DNA from: Actinomadura logoneensis
GTDB taxonomy: Bacteria; Actinomycetota; Actinomycetes; Streptosporangiales; Streptosporangiaceae
Length of the DNA stretch: 32,610 bases
Assembly: GCF_003428695.1 (NCBI RefSeq)
Contig: NZ_QURH01000332.1
Location: forward strand, 1-32,610
Reading direction: 5' to 3'
Part shown: positions 1 to 8,983 of the stretch, piece by piece
How the letters are laid out: every line of letters begins with the position of its first letter
Numbering within the stretch: the stretch's first letter is position 1
Program-made: the position numbers and the translations under genes
The notes under the pieces: model-generated
What the model saw: only the letters and a program-made list of their open reading frames with translations
Told to the model about the DNA's origin: nothing
Databases searched by the model: none

Positions 1-181
1 CGGCGCCGGGCCGTCCGCCGGCGGCGGGAGGGGGCGGGGCCGCGCCGGCGGGGGGCGTGGCGGCGTCGGGATCGGGGATCTGGCCGTGGTCGCGCGGGTC
101 CGTGGTTCCCACCCCTTCGAGCGTCGTCTCGGGCGTCGTCGTCGATCCGCGGGTGTCGATCTGCGGGCACCGTACAGCCAA
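1..181 (-). CDS. possible 5' end of a divergent Pro/Ala-rich protein (partial)
   Basis: On the minus strand one frame stays open from a TTG at 181 (or a GTG at 112) to the window edge. It has strongly GC-biased third positions and reads as a Thr/Pro/Ala-rich, low-complexity N-terminus ending in a run of Pro and Ala. No domain is visible because the gene leaves the window. It would be divergent from adnA. Neither start has a well-spaced ribosome binding site, and in DNA this rich in GC open frames arise by chance, so this is only a possibility. Bases 182-413 hold no convincing gene and presumably carry the adnA promoter. Confidence 0.25.
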   Translation of the reverse strand, partial: MAVRCPQIDTRGSTTTPETTLEGVGTTDPRDHGQIPDPDAATPPAGAAPPPPAAGGRPGA

Positions 182-413
182 CGTGCCCACCGGGCACCGC
201 TGAAACCCGGGAAGCGGCGGGAAAGACGCTGAACGTCGGCTGAACCCATGCCGAACGCGGCCACCGCCTCGCGGGGAGGGTGACGGGGCGGCGACGATGT
301 GTCGTCCCGCCGCAGGTGGGAGGTGTGTGGCCGGACGGTCACCGTGCGGCACATGGGCGACATGCGGCGGATGTGGTCGGGGTAGTCCCGATCATCTGCT
401 GCAATTGAGGGTC

Positions 414-3400
414 GTGTCAGCAGCCTCGTACCGTCTCGTGCGTCGCGCGGGTCCCGCGCGTACCGCCGCGCCCGCTCTGGACGAGCGGCAGCGCGCGGTC
501 GTCGAGCATGCGGGCGGACCGCTGCTGGTGCTGGCGGGGCCGGGCACGGGCAAGACCACCACGATCGTCGAGGCGGTCGTCGACCGGATCGAGAACCGGG
601 GCGTCGACCCCGAGCGGGTGCTCGTGCTCACCTTCAGCCGCAAGGCCGCCGGGGAACTGCGCGAGCGGATCACCGGACGGCTGCGCCGCACCACCCGCAC
701 GCCGCTCGCGCTGACCTTCCACAGCTACGCCTACGCGCTGCTGCGCCGCGACGCCGTGCTGAACGACGTGCCCCCGCCGCGCCTGCTGACCGGCCCCGAG
801 CAGCTCCTGGAGGTCCGGCGGCTGCTCCAGGGCGAGCTGATGGACGGCGCGCCCGGCTGGCCGCAGCGGCTGCACGAGACCCTCGCCACCCGCGGGTTCG
901 CCGAGGAGCTGCGCGACTTCATGCTGCGCGCGGGCGAGCGCGGCGTCACGCCCGAGGAGCTGGCGGCCCTCGGCAGGCTGCGCGGGCGCGACGACTGGCC
1001 CGCGATCGCCGGGTTCATCGACCGGTACGGCGACCGGTTCGCGCTCGACCCGACGCCGACCTTCGACTACGGCGAGCTGATCCACATCGCGGCGGCGACG
1101 CTCGCCGACGAGGAGGTCCGCGTCCGCGAGCGGGACGCCTACGACGCGGTGTTCGTGGACGAGTACCAGGACACCGACCCGGCCCAGGAGGCGCTGCTCC
1201 ACCACCTGGCGGGCGACGGCCGCGACCTCGTCGTCGTCGGCGACCCGGACCAGTCGATCTACGGGTTCCGGGGCGCGGACGTGCGCGGCATCCTGGAGTT
1301 CCCGCGGCGCTTCCGCACCCTGACCGGGGCGCCCGCGCCGGTCGTGGCGCTGCGCACCTGCCGCCGCATGGCCCCCGAGCTGCTGGCCGCGTCCCGCCGG
1401 ATCGCGCGCCGCCTGCCCGCCGGGACGGCCCTCGCCGCCGAGCACCGCGCCCTCCGCCACCCCTCCGAACTCCCGTCCGCCGAGACCGCCGCCGAGAACC
1501 GGCACGACCCCGACGAGGACCGGCACGACCCCGCCGAGGCTGCGCACGACCCCGCCGCCCCGGCCGGGCGGGGGGAGGCGGACGAGGGGATCGCGGGGGA
1601 GGTCCGGGCCGTCATCGCCGACTCGGAGTCGCAGGAGGCGGCGCTCGTCGCCGACGAGCTGCGCCGCGCCCACCTGCTGGACGGCGTGCCCTGGTCGCGG
1701 ATGGCGGTGCTGGTCCGCAGCGCGGTGCGGCAGGTGCCGACGCTGCGCCGCGCGCTGGCGCAGTCGGGCGTCCCGGTCGTCGTCGCGGGCGACGAGGTGC
1801 CGCTGGTCGGGGAGCCCGCCGTCCGGCCGTTCCTGGTGCTGCTGCGCGCCGCGCTGAAAAAGGACTACCTGGACGAGGTCGTCGCCGAGGACCTGCTGAC
1901 CAGCACGCTCGGCGGCGCGGACGCCCTGGCGATGCGGCGGCTCAAGCGGGCGCTGCGCGACCTGGAGGAGATCTCCGGCGGACGCCGCGACCTGGCCGAA
2001 CTGCTCGTCGCGGCCGTGGACGACCCGCGCGAGCTGGTGCTCGTCCACGAGAAGGTGCGCGCGCCCGCCGAGCGGATCGCGCGGCTGATCGAGGTGGCGC
2101 GCCGCACCGCGGCCGAGGGCGGCAGCGCCGAGGACGTGCTGTGGGAGGTGTGGCAGGAGTCCGGGCAGGCGGAGGTCCTGCTGGAGCAGAGCGTGCGGGG
2201 CGGCGCGCGCGGCGCGTCCGCCGACCGCGACCTGGACGCCGTCGTCGCGCTGTTCGACGCCGCCGCGCGGTTCGTCGACCGGCTGCCGCAGGCGGGGCCG
2301 GAGCTGTTCGTCGACACGGTCTCCGCGCAGGAGATCGCCGGGGACACCCTCGCCGAGCGCGCCCCCGACGGCGAGGCCGTCCGCATCCTCACCGCGCACC
2401 GGGCCAAGGGCCTGGAGTGGGACGTGGTGGTCGTCGCGGGCGTCCAGGAGGGCGTCTGGCCGGACGTCCGGCTGCGCGGTTCGCTGCTCGGCGTCGAGGA
2501 GCTGGTGGAGCACGCCGCCGGGTCGCAGGTGCCGGAGGAGGGCGCGGCGGCCGGCGCGTCCCTGTCGGCGAAGATGCTGGACGAGGAGCGGCGCCTGTTC
2601 TACGTCGCCGTCACCCGCGCGCGCAGGCGCCTGGTCGTGACGGCCGTCGGCGGCGACGACACCGAGGAGCGGCCGTCCCGGTTCCTCAACGAGCTGCTGC
2701 CGGGGGCGATCGAGCGGTCCCGGCTGGACGAGCGGACGCGCTGGCTGTCGCTGGCGGCGCTGGTCGCCGACCTGCGCTCGGTGGTCGCCGACCCGGGCCG
2801 TCCGGAGCCGATGCGGCGGGCGGCGGCCGGGCACCTGGCGCGGCTCGCGCGCGCGGGTGTCCGGGGCGCGCGGCCGGAGAACTGGTACGCGATCACCGCG
2901 CTGTCGGACGCGGGCCCGGCGTTCGGCGCGGACGAGCAGATCACGATCTCGCCGTCCCAGGTCGAGGCGTTCACGACCTGCGGCCTGCGCTGGCTGCTGA
3001 CCTCGGCCGTCGGCGCGCAGCAGGGCGGCCCGAACGAGTACTCGACCATGGGCAAGGTCGTGCACGCGGTCGCCGAGCTGGCGGGCGCGGACGAGAACGT
3101 CACCGAGGTGGACGTCGCGCGCCGCCTGGACGAGATCTGGAACGACCTCGACTTCCGCTCCGCCTGGTACTCGGAGAAGCAGCGCGAGCAGGCCGCCGCG
3201 ATGGTCGACCGGTTCCTCGCCTGGAACCGGGAGAACCCGAACGAGGTCGTCGCGCTGGAGGAGTCCTTCAAGGTCGACCTCGGCCGCGTCGTCATCAAGG
3301 GGCGCATCGACCGCGCCGAGCGGGACGCCGAGGGACGCGCGGTCATCATCGACATCAAGACCTCCACGACGGCCGTCCCCAAGGACGACCTGGCCCGGCA

Positions 3401-3707
3401 CCCGCAGCTCGGCGTGTACCAGTACGCGGTGATGCTCGGCGCGTTCCAGCGGCACGGGCTGGTCGAGCCGGGCGGCGCGAAGCTGGTCCAGGTGGGCAGG
3501 GCGGCGTTCGCGAACCGCGTCCGCGAGCAGGAGCAGCCGCCGCCCTCGGACGACCCCGACCCCGAGTGGCCGAAGAGGCTCGTCGAGATCGTCGCGACCG
3601 GGATGGCCGGGGAGGTCTTCCAGGCGCGGGCCAACGAGAAGTGTCGGACCTGCCCGGTACGGTCCTGCTGCCCGGTGCACGAGGAGGGGGGACAGGTCGG
3701 TCCATGA
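414..3707 (+). CDS. adnA: AdnA subunit of the AdnAB ATP-dependent helicase-nuclease
   Basis: This is one half of the heterodimeric motor-nuclease that resects double-strand breaks in actinobacteria. The N-terminal UvrD/Rep-type motor has Walker A AGPGTGKT (about residues 41-48), Walker B/motif II DEYQDTD (about 249-255) and GDPDQSIYGFRG. The C-terminal RecB-like nuclease has GRIDR, DIKTST (about 979) and QLGVYQYA. A lone Cys (TTCGLRW) at the start of the nuclease region and a C-terminal CRTCPVRSCC cluster match the four-Cys Fe-S arrangement known from AddB/Cas4-type nucleases. I chose GTG 414, which gives 1097 aa, close to the family's usual 1,050-1,100, because homology starts just after it; GAGG lies only 3 nt upstream. 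The ATG at 297 would add 39 unlikely residues. A short HDP-rich repeat (about nt 1500-1560) interrupts the motor. The stop overlaps the adnB start (ATGA). Confidence 0.93.
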   Translation: MSAASYRLVRRAGPARTAAPALDERQRAVVEHAGGPLLVLAGPGTGKTTTIVEAVVDRIENRGVDPERVLVLTFSRKAAGELRERITGRLRRTTRTPLALTFHSYAYALLRRDAVLNDVPPPRLLTGPEQLLEVRRLLQGELMDGAPGWPQRLHETLATRGFAEELRDFMLRAGERGVTPEELAALGRLRGRDDWPAIAGFIDRYGDRFALDPTPTFDYGELIHIAAATLADEEVRVRERDAYDAVFVDEYQDTDPAQEALLHHLAGDGRDLVVVGDPDQSIYGFRGADVRGILEFPRRFRTLTGAPAPVVALRTCRRMAPELLAASRRIARRLPAGTALAAEHRALRHPSELPSAETAAENRHDPDEDRHDPAEAAHDPAAPAGRGEADEGIAGEVRAVIADSESQEAALVADELRRAHLLDGVPWSRMAVLVRSAVRQVPTLRRALAQSGVPVVVAGDEVPLVGEPAVRPFLVLLRAALKKDYLDEVVAEDLLTSTLGGADALAMRRLKRALRDLEEISGGRRDLAELLVAAVDDPRELVLVHEKVRAPAERIARLIEVARRTAAEGGSAEDVLWEVWQESGQAEVLLEQSVRGGARGASADRDLDAVVALFDAAARFVDRLPQAGPELFVDTVSAQEIAGDTLAERAPDGEAVRILTAHRAKGLEWDVVVVAGVQEGVWPDVRLRGSLLGVEELVEHAAGSQVPEEGAAAGASLSAKMLDEERRLFYVAVTRARRRLVVTAVGGDDTEERPSRFLNELLPGAIERSRLDERTRWLSLAALVADLRSVVADPGRPEPMRRAAAGHLARLARAGVRGARPENWYAITALSDAGPAFGADEQITISPSQVEAFTTCGLRWLLTSAVGAQQGGPNEYSTMGKVVHAVAELAGADENVTEVDVARRLDEIWNDLDFRSAWYSEKQREQAAAMVDRFLAWNRENPNEVVALEESFKVDLGRVVIKGRIDRAERDAEGRAVIIDIKTSTTAVPKDDLARHPQLGVYQYAVMLGAFQRHGLVEPGGAKLVQVGRAAFANRVREQEQPPPSDDPDPEWPKRLVEIVATGMAGEVFQARANEKCRTCPVRSCCPVHEEGGQVGP

Positions 3708-6700
3708 TCACTCCGGCGGAGCTGGCACGGCTGCTCGGGGTGCCGGAGCCGACCGAGGAGCAGGCGCGGGTCATCGAGGCCCCGCTCGCGCCGATGGCGG
3801 TGATCGCGGGCGCCGGGTCCGGCAAGAGCGAGACGATGGCGGCGCGGGTCGTCTGGCTGGTCGCGAACGGATTCGTCCGGCCCGAGCGCGTCCTCGGGCT
3901 GACCTTCACCCGCAAGGCCGCGGCAGAGCTCGGCGCGCGCGTCCGCAAGCGCCTCGACACGCTGCGCGAGCAGCTTCCCGCGCACGAGCTGGAACGGCTC
4001 GGCGGCGAGCAGATCTTCGACGGCGAGCCGATGGTCTCGACCTACCACGCGTACGCGGCGCGGCTGTTCGGCGACCACGCGCTGCGCGAGGCGCTGGAGC
4101 CGACGATGCGGCTGATCTCCCCGGCGGTCGCCTGGCAGATGTGCTCGCGCGTGGTGGACGCCTACGCCGGCCCGATGGACCGGATCGACTGGTCGCCGGA
4201 CACGGTCACCAAGGCCGTCATGGAACTCGGCGGCGACCTCTCCGAGCACCTGCGCACCCCGGACGACGTCCGCCGCATCGGGGAGCGGCTGGAGGCGATG
4301 TTCGCCGCGCTGCGCAAGCCGCTCAAGGCGCAGCGGGACATCCTCGCCAAGCAGGAGGTCCGGGAGCAGCTGATGCCGCTGGTCGAGCGGTACCAGCAGG
4401 CCAAGCGCGCGCGCGAGGTCATCGACCACGGCGACCAGATGGCCCTCGCCGCGCGGATCGCCCGCAACCACCCCGAGGTCGGGATGATCGAGCGGTCCCG
4501 GTTCCCGGTCGTCCTGCTGGACGAGTACCAGGACACCAGCCAGGCCCAGCTCGTCCTGCTGACCTCGCTGTTCGGCGGCGGGCACGCGGTGACGGCGGTC
4601 GGCGACCCGTGCCAGTCGATCTACGGGTGGCGCGGCGCGAGCGCGGGCAACCTGCTGCGGTTCGCCCACGACTTCCCGCGCCGTCCGGCGGCCGGGTCCG
4701 TCCCGGCGGAGCCCGCGCCGGTCAACAAGCTGAGCCGCAGCTTCCGCAACGGCGAGCGCATCCTGGACGCCGCCGCGCGCGTCCAGGCCGAGCTGCGCGC
4801 GGACGCCCGCGACGTGCCGGTGCTGGTCCCCGGCGCGGGCCGGGAGGGGCGCGGCCGGGTCGAGTGCGCGCTGTTCGCCACGGTCGAGGACGAGGCCGAC
4901 CGGATCGCCGAGCGGATCGTCCAGCTGATGGGCCCGACCGAGTACGCCCCGGACGGCGGCCCCGCCGGGGCCGAGCCGCTGAAGTGGTCCGACATCGCCG
5001 TCCTGGCCCGCAAGCGGTCCCAGTTCCCGCTGCTGCGCCGGGCCCTGGAGTTGCGGGACGTGCCGGTCGAGGTGGTCGGGCTCGGCGGCCTGCTGACCGT
5101 CCCGGAGGTGCAGGACGTCGTCGCGACGCTGCGCGTCATGCACGACCCGACCGCCGGGGCGTCCCTCGCGCGGCTGCTCACCGGCCCGCGCTGGCGGCTC
5201 GGCCCGCGCGACCTGGTCGCCCTCGGCCGCCGCGCCCGCGCCCTCGCCAACGAGCAGGCCCGCGACGTCACCCCGCCGGAACCGTCGCCCGAGCAGCCGC
5301 CCGAGCCTTCGTCGGAGCCCTCGGCGGCCGACGCGTCCGGGACGCCCGCCGCGGACGGCGCGGACGGCTCAGGGAACGACCCGCTGCGGCAGCTCGTGTC
5401 GGAGCTGAACCAGGAGACCGGCAGCCTGGTGGACGCCCTGGACGACCTCGGCGACCCGGCCGCGTACTCGCCGGAGGGCTTCGGGCGGCTGCGCCGGCTG
5501 CGCGACGAGCTGCGGCACCTGCGGTCCCAGGTGGGGCTGCCGCTGCCCGACCTGGTCGCCGAGGTGGAGCGGGCGCTCGGCCTGGACATCGAGGTCGCCG
5601 CGCGGTCCGGGCTCGACCCGGTCACCGCCCGCGCCGACCTGGACGCCTTCGTCGGCGCCGCCGCCGACTTCGCCGGGGACGCCGAGGACCCGACGCTCGG
5701 CGCGTTCCTGGCCTACCTGACCGCCGCCGAGTCCGAGGAGTTCGGCTTGGAGGCCGGGCGGGTCGGCGAGACCGACAGCGTGAAGCTGCTGACCGTGCAC
5801 GCGTCCAAGGGGCTGGAGTGGCCGGTCGTCATCGTCCCGGGGCTGTCGTCGGTGCCGCAGAAGAACGGCGCCCCGGCCAAGGGCTCGATCTTCCCCTCGC
5901 CGCCGCAGAACACCACCCGCTGGACGGCCAACGCGCGCGTCCTGCCGTTCCCGCTCCGCGGCGACTACGCCGACCTGCCGAAGCTGAACGGGCTGGAGAA
6001 GGACGACCTCGCCCGGTTCGACGAGGAGTCGATCCGGCGCGACCTGCTGGAGGAGCGCCGCCTCGCCTACGTCGCGCTGACCCGCGCGTCCGCGCTGCTG
6101 ATCGCGACCGGGTACTGGTGGGGGTCGTCGAGCCGCCCGGTCGGGCCGTCCCCGTACCTGGAGGAGGTCCGCGAGGTGTGCGTGGCGGGCGCGGGCACCG
6201 TCGCCGTCTGGACCGACCCGCCCGGCGAGGACGAGACCAACCCGCTGCTCACCGAGCAGCGGGAGGCCGAGTGGCCGGTCGCGCCCGGCGACCTCGGCGC
6301 GTCCGACGCGTCCGCGCGGGCCCGCTACGAGGCGATCGTCGAGGCGGCCGGGATGGTCCGGGACGCGATGCGCGGCAGCACCGGGCTGTGGGCGGGCACC
6401 GGCGGCCTGTCCGACGACGACCGGGGCCGCATGACCGCGTGGGCGCGCGACGTGGAGCTGCTGCTCGCCGAGCGCGACCGGGGCCGGTGCGGGGACGGCC
6501 TGCTGGTCGAGCTGCCCGCGAACCTGACCGTGTCGTCGCTGGTCACGCTCGCGAGCGACCCGGCGGCGCTGGCCCGGCAGATCCGCCGGCCGATGCCGCG
6601 CCGCCCCGCGCCGTACGCGCGCCGGGGCACCGCCTTCCACGCCTGGCTGGAGAGCCGCTGGGGCCAGCAGCGCCTGATGGACATGGGCGAACTGCCCGGC

Positions 6701-7108
6701 TCGGCCGACGAGGGCGCCGCCGACGACGCGCAGCTCGGCCGGCTCCAGGAGATGTTCGAGCGGTCGGAGTGGGCGGACCGCGAGCCGCTGGACGTCGAGG
6801 TCCCGTTCGAGACGATCGTCGGCGACCGGCTCGTCCGGGGCCGGATGGACGCGGTGTTCCGCAACGCCGACGGCACCTACGAGGTCGTGGACTGGAAGAC
6901 CGGCGTCCCGCCGGACGGCCCCGCCGCCGATGCCGCCGCCGTCCAGCTCGCCGCCTACCGCGTCGCGTGGGCCGAGCTCGCGGGCGTCCCGCTGGACCGG
7001 GTCAGCGCCGCTTTCCACTACGTGAAGGCGAACCACACCATCCGTCCGGCCGACCTGCTCGACGGTGCGGGCCTCGCCGCGCTGCTGGACGGCATCCCCG
7101 CCGCCTGA
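3704..7108 (+). CDS. adnB: AdnB subunit of the AdnAB ATP-dependent helicase-nuclease
   Basis: This is the partner subunit of AdnA, 1134 aa. The motor has Walker A AGAGSGKS (35-42), a TFTRKAAAEL motif Ia, DEYQDTS (about 272-278), GDPCQSIYGWRG, and the late helicase motifs around VHASKGLEWPVV and YVALTRAS. The C-terminal RecB-like nuclease has GRMDAVF, VDWKTG (about 1063) and QLAAYRVAW, so both motor and nuclease look intact. A Pro/Glu/Ser-rich linker (about nt 5274-5380) probably loops out of the fold. The ATG at 3704 overlaps the adnA TGA by 4 nt, so translation is coupled and the subunits are made together. The adnA-adnB order is the one recalled from mycobacteria. The alternative, another UvrD-RecB fusion, is unlikely given the paired gene. 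Confidence 0.95.
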   Translation: MITPAELARLLGVPEPTEEQARVIEAPLAPMAVIAGAGSGKSETMAARVVWLVANGFVRPERVLGLTFTRKAAAELGARVRKRLDTLREQLPAHELERLGGEQIFDGEPMVSTYHAYAARLFGDHALREALEPTMRLISPAVAWQMCSRVVDAYAGPMDRIDWSPDTVTKAVMELGGDLSEHLRTPDDVRRIGERLEAMFAALRKPLKAQRDILAKQEVREQLMPLVERYQQAKRAREVIDHGDQMALAARIARNHPEVGMIERSRFPVVLLDEYQDTSQAQLVLLTSLFGGGHAVTAVGDPCQSIYGWRGASAGNLLRFAHDFPRRPAAGSVPAEPAPVNKLSRSFRNGERILDAAARVQAELRADARDVPVLVPGAGREGRGRVECALFATVEDEADRIAERIVQLMGPTEYAPDGGPAGAEPLKWSDIAVLARKRSQFPLLRRALELRDVPVEVVGLGGLLTVPEVQDVVATLRVMHDPTAGASLARLLTGPRWRLGPRDLVALGRRARALANEQARDVTPPEPSPEQPPEPSSEPSAADASGTPAADGADGSGNDPLRQLVSELNQETGSLVDALDDLGDPAAYSPEGFGRLRRLRDELRHLRSQVGLPLPDLVAEVERALGLDIEVAARSGLDPVTARADLDAFVGAAADFAGDAEDPTLGAFLAYLTAAESEEFGLEAGRVGETDSVKLLTVHASKGLEWPVVIVPGLSSVPQKNGAPAKGSIFPSPPQNTTRWTANARVLPFPLRGDYADLPKLNGLEKDDLARFDEESIRRDLLEERRLAYVALTRASALLIATGYWWGSSSRPVGPSPYLEEVREVCVAGAGTVAVWTDPPGEDETNPLLTEQREAEWPVAPGDLGASDASARARYEAIVEAAGMVRDAMRGSTGLWAGTGGLSDDDRGRMTAWARDVELLLAERDRGRCGDGLLVELPANLTVSSLVTLASDPAALARQIRRPMPRRPAPYARRGTAFHAWLESRWGQQRLMDMGELPGSADEGAADDAQLGRLQEMFERSEWADREPLDVEVPFETIVGDRLVRGRMDAVFRNADGTYEVVDWKTGVPPDGPAADAAAVQLAAYRVAWAELAGVPLDRVSAAFHYVKANHTIRPADLLDGAGLAALLDGIPAA

Positions 7109-7183
7109 CCGGATATGTCCCCCCGGAGCGCCGTTCAGAGCGGGCGGAAACGGGGGAAGATCCCGGGAAACCGAGGAGGCGGC

Positions 7184-7990
7184 GTGGCGGTGTCCCCTGT
7201 CGAGAGGTCTTCTGTCGAGAGTCACGGCGACAGGATCGTGCGCGAGTTCACCAGGCAGGCGGAGGGCTTCGCCGATCCGCGCCGCAACTCCGCGCTCACG
7301 GCGCAGCTCGGGCGGCTCGTCCGGTTCCTGGAGCCCGAGCTCGACCCCGAGGACGTCATGCTGGAGGTCGCCGCCGGGACGGCGCTGGTCTCGCGGGCCG
7401 TCGCGGGCCGCGTCCGGCACGCGACCGCGCTCGACCTGACCCCGGCGATGCTCGCCGAGGGCAAGCGCGCCGCCGACGCGTCCGGCGTCACCAACCTGAC
7501 GTTCACCAGGGGCGACGCCACCGACCTGCCCTACCTGGACCGCTCGTTCACGCTCGTCGTCACCCGGTTCTCCCTGCACCAGGTGGAGGCCCCGGACGCG
7601 GTCGTGCGCGAGATGGTGCGGGTGGCCCGGCCGGGCGCCGCGATCGTCGTCGCCGACCTGGTCCGCCCGGACGGCCTGGGCGGCGACCCGGACCGCATCG
7701 AGCGGCTGCGCGACCCGTCCCACGGGACGCTGCGCACCGAGGCCGCGATCGCCGCGATGCTGACCACCGCGGGCGCCGAGGTGCGCCGCGCGGAGCGCTT
7801 CGACGTCGTCCGCCCGCTGGAACCGTGGCTGGAGTTCACCGGCACGCCGCCCGAGACGGCCGCCGCCGTCCGCAAGGAGATGGAGGCCGAGGTCGCGGGC
7901 GGCGCCCAGACCGGCATGCGGCCCCTCATGGTGGACGGCGCGCTGCACTTCACCCACACGCACGCCTTCGTGCAGGCGACGGCGGGCTGA
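7184..7990 (+). CDS. class I SAM-dependent methyltransferase
   Basis: A 268-aa Methyltransf_11/UbiE-like protein. Motif I is LEVAAGTALVSRAV, an unusual Ala-rich variant of the normal D/E-x-G-x-G loop. It is followed by an acidic strand end (ALDLTPAMLAEG), a GDATDLPY motif that would contact the adenine, and the HQVEAPDAVVREMVRVARPGA segment typical of small-molecule methyltransferases. The substrate cannot be told from the sequence. The start is set by GAGGAGG at 7173-7179: GTG 7184 is 4 nt downstream and GTG 7190 is 10 nt downstream, so either may be used. The gene lies 75 nt after adnB on the same strand and could be read through from it, but a functional link to DNA repair is only inference. 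Confidence 0.85.
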   Translation: MAVSPVERSSVESHGDRIVREFTRQAEGFADPRRNSALTAQLGRLVRFLEPELDPEDVMLEVAAGTALVSRAVAGRVRHATALDLTPAMLAEGKRAADASGVTNLTFTRGDATDLPYLDRSFTLVVTRFSLHQVEAPDAVVREMVRVARPGAAIVVADLVRPDGLGGDPDRIERLRDPSHGTLRTEAAIAAMLTTAGAEVRRAERFDVVRPLEPWLEFTGTPPETAAAVRKEMEAEVAGGAQTGMRPLMVDGALHFTHTHAFVQATAG

Positions 7991-8030
7991 ACTGCGTCCA
8001 GGCGACGGCGGGATGAACCGGACGGGTTTC

Positions 8031-8072
8031 TCGACCAAACGTTCGACGTTCTTCGCTCAGGTGTTCTATGTT
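8031..8072 (+). promoter_or_regulatory. candidate promoter with LexA (SOS) box
   Basis: Bases 8031-8046 read TCGACCAAACGTTCGA. This matches the actinobacterial SOS box TCGAAC-N4-GTTCGA at 11 of 12 defined positions. Twenty bases further on, TATGTT (8067-8072) fits the actinobacterial -10 pattern TANNNT and sits 7 nt before the ATG at 8080, which is where a leaderless transcript would start. TTCGAC (8042-8047) may serve as a weak -35, so a bound repressor would cover it. The site is seen in the sequence; LexA control is inference. Confidence 0.45.
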
Positions 8073-8079
8073 GTCCGCC

Positions 8080-8436
8080 ATGGGTTCCAGCACCGCTCTT
8101 CCCCTGGAGCGCGAACCGGCCGCGCTCGCGATGCGGATCGGGATCGTCGCCGCCGAGGCCGCGCTCGCCACGTTCGCGCGCAACCTCGACCTCGACGACC
8201 TCGCGGACGGGGAGACCGACTTCCGCGGCGCCATCGGCCCCGCCGAGTGGCCCGTCTTCTCGCTGGTCATCGACACCCTCGCCGAGGCGGCCCCCGGCGA
8301 CGACCGCCCCCTGGACGAGCGCCGCGCCGACGCCCTGAACGACCTGGCCCGCATCTGCATGGCCGCCCGCGCCACCGCCGACGCGACCCTCACCGCCCCC
8401 ACCACCGCCACCACCGCCACCGACGCCGCCGCCTGA
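8080..8436 (+). CDS. hypothetical protein, possibly leaderless and SOS-controlled
   Basis: A 118-aa protein that I do not recognise. It is Ala/Asp-rich and probably helical, with no membrane segment or signal peptide, and ends in a low-complexity Thr/Ala tail. Third positions are strongly GC-biased, supporting a real gene. The ATG at 8068 in the same frame lies inside the proposed -10 element, so I chose ATG 8080, where a TANNNT element sits at leaderless spacing. A LexA-like palindrome upstream suggests DNA-damage control. It lies downstream of adnAB and the methyltransferase on the same strand, but its own promoter suggests separate transcription. Confidence 0.6.
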   Translation: MGSSTALPLEREPAALAMRIGIVAAEAALATFARNLDLDDLADGETDFRGAIGPAEWPVFSLVIDTLAEAAPGDDRPLDERRADALNDLARICMAARATADATLTAPTTATTATDAAA

Positions 8437-8566
8437 CCGCTGCTCCCTGAGCCCTGTTGGCGGCCTGTGGCCGTGTCCGTTGCGGGCCTGGGAACGCTGA
8501 TGACCGCCTTTTCCCGGGCTTCCGCGCGGTTCACAATGGGCTCGGCGGTCGAGCGGAGGCGCGTGG

Positions 8567-8971
8567 TTGCGGCATCCGGTGGCGGTGGTCTTCGGGTTGA
8601 TCGCGGCGATGGTCGCGGTGCCGATGTCGGCCGCGCTGGTGCGGCAGCTCCTGGTACGCGGCTGGTCACGGCGCGGTGGGCTCACGGTCGGGATCGTCGT
8701 CCGGCGGTGCGTCGAGCGCGCGACGGCCGGTCCGCCGACCTGGCAGGTGACGGACGTCCGCTACTCGATCGTGAAATACGCCGACCGGGACGGGAACGAG
8801 CACACCGTCCGCGCCGCCGACCTCCCCGTGGGGGAGTTCGTGCGGGTGGTCTACGACCCGAGGCACCCGCACCGGGCGTTCGCCGGGCCCGACGACGGCG
8901 TCGCGCCGCTCGCGGTCGTGGGCGGAGGCGCCGCCCTTCTGGCCGCCGGGCTGCTCCTGTGGGGATGGTGA
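8567..8971 (+). CDS. DUF3592-type small membrane protein
   Basis: A 134-aa protein with one hydrophobic helix at each end (about residues 5-25 and 113-133). Between them is a compact beta-rich domain with TWQVTDVRYSIVKYADRDG and GEFVRVVYDPRHPHRA. This layout, and the YDPxxP motif after a short strand pair, are those of DUF3592 proteins, whose function is unknown. The start is TTG 8567, chosen because GGAGG (8555-8559) lies 7 nt upstream and the first helix begins straight after it. The gene is convergent with the acyl-CoA ligase gene; the two stops are only 12 nt apart, separated by a short AGGTC repeat, so there is little room for a terminator. Confidence 0.7.
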   Translation: MRHPVAVVFGLIAAMVAVPMSAALVRQLLVRGWSRRGGLTVGIVVRRCVERATAGPPTWQVTDVRYSIVKYADRDGNEHTVRAADLPVGEFVRVVYDPRHPHRAFAGPDDGVAPLAVVGGGAALLAAGLLLWGW

Positions 8972-8983
8972 GGTGAAGTCAGG

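Noticed and set aside
417..3680. Very long open frame on the minus strand opposite adnA (and similar long frames opposite adnB, the siderophore genes and uvrD2)
   Set aside because: These mirror the codon bias of the real genes, are Arg/Ala/Gly/Pro-rich and carry no domain. They are expected in DNA this rich in GC.
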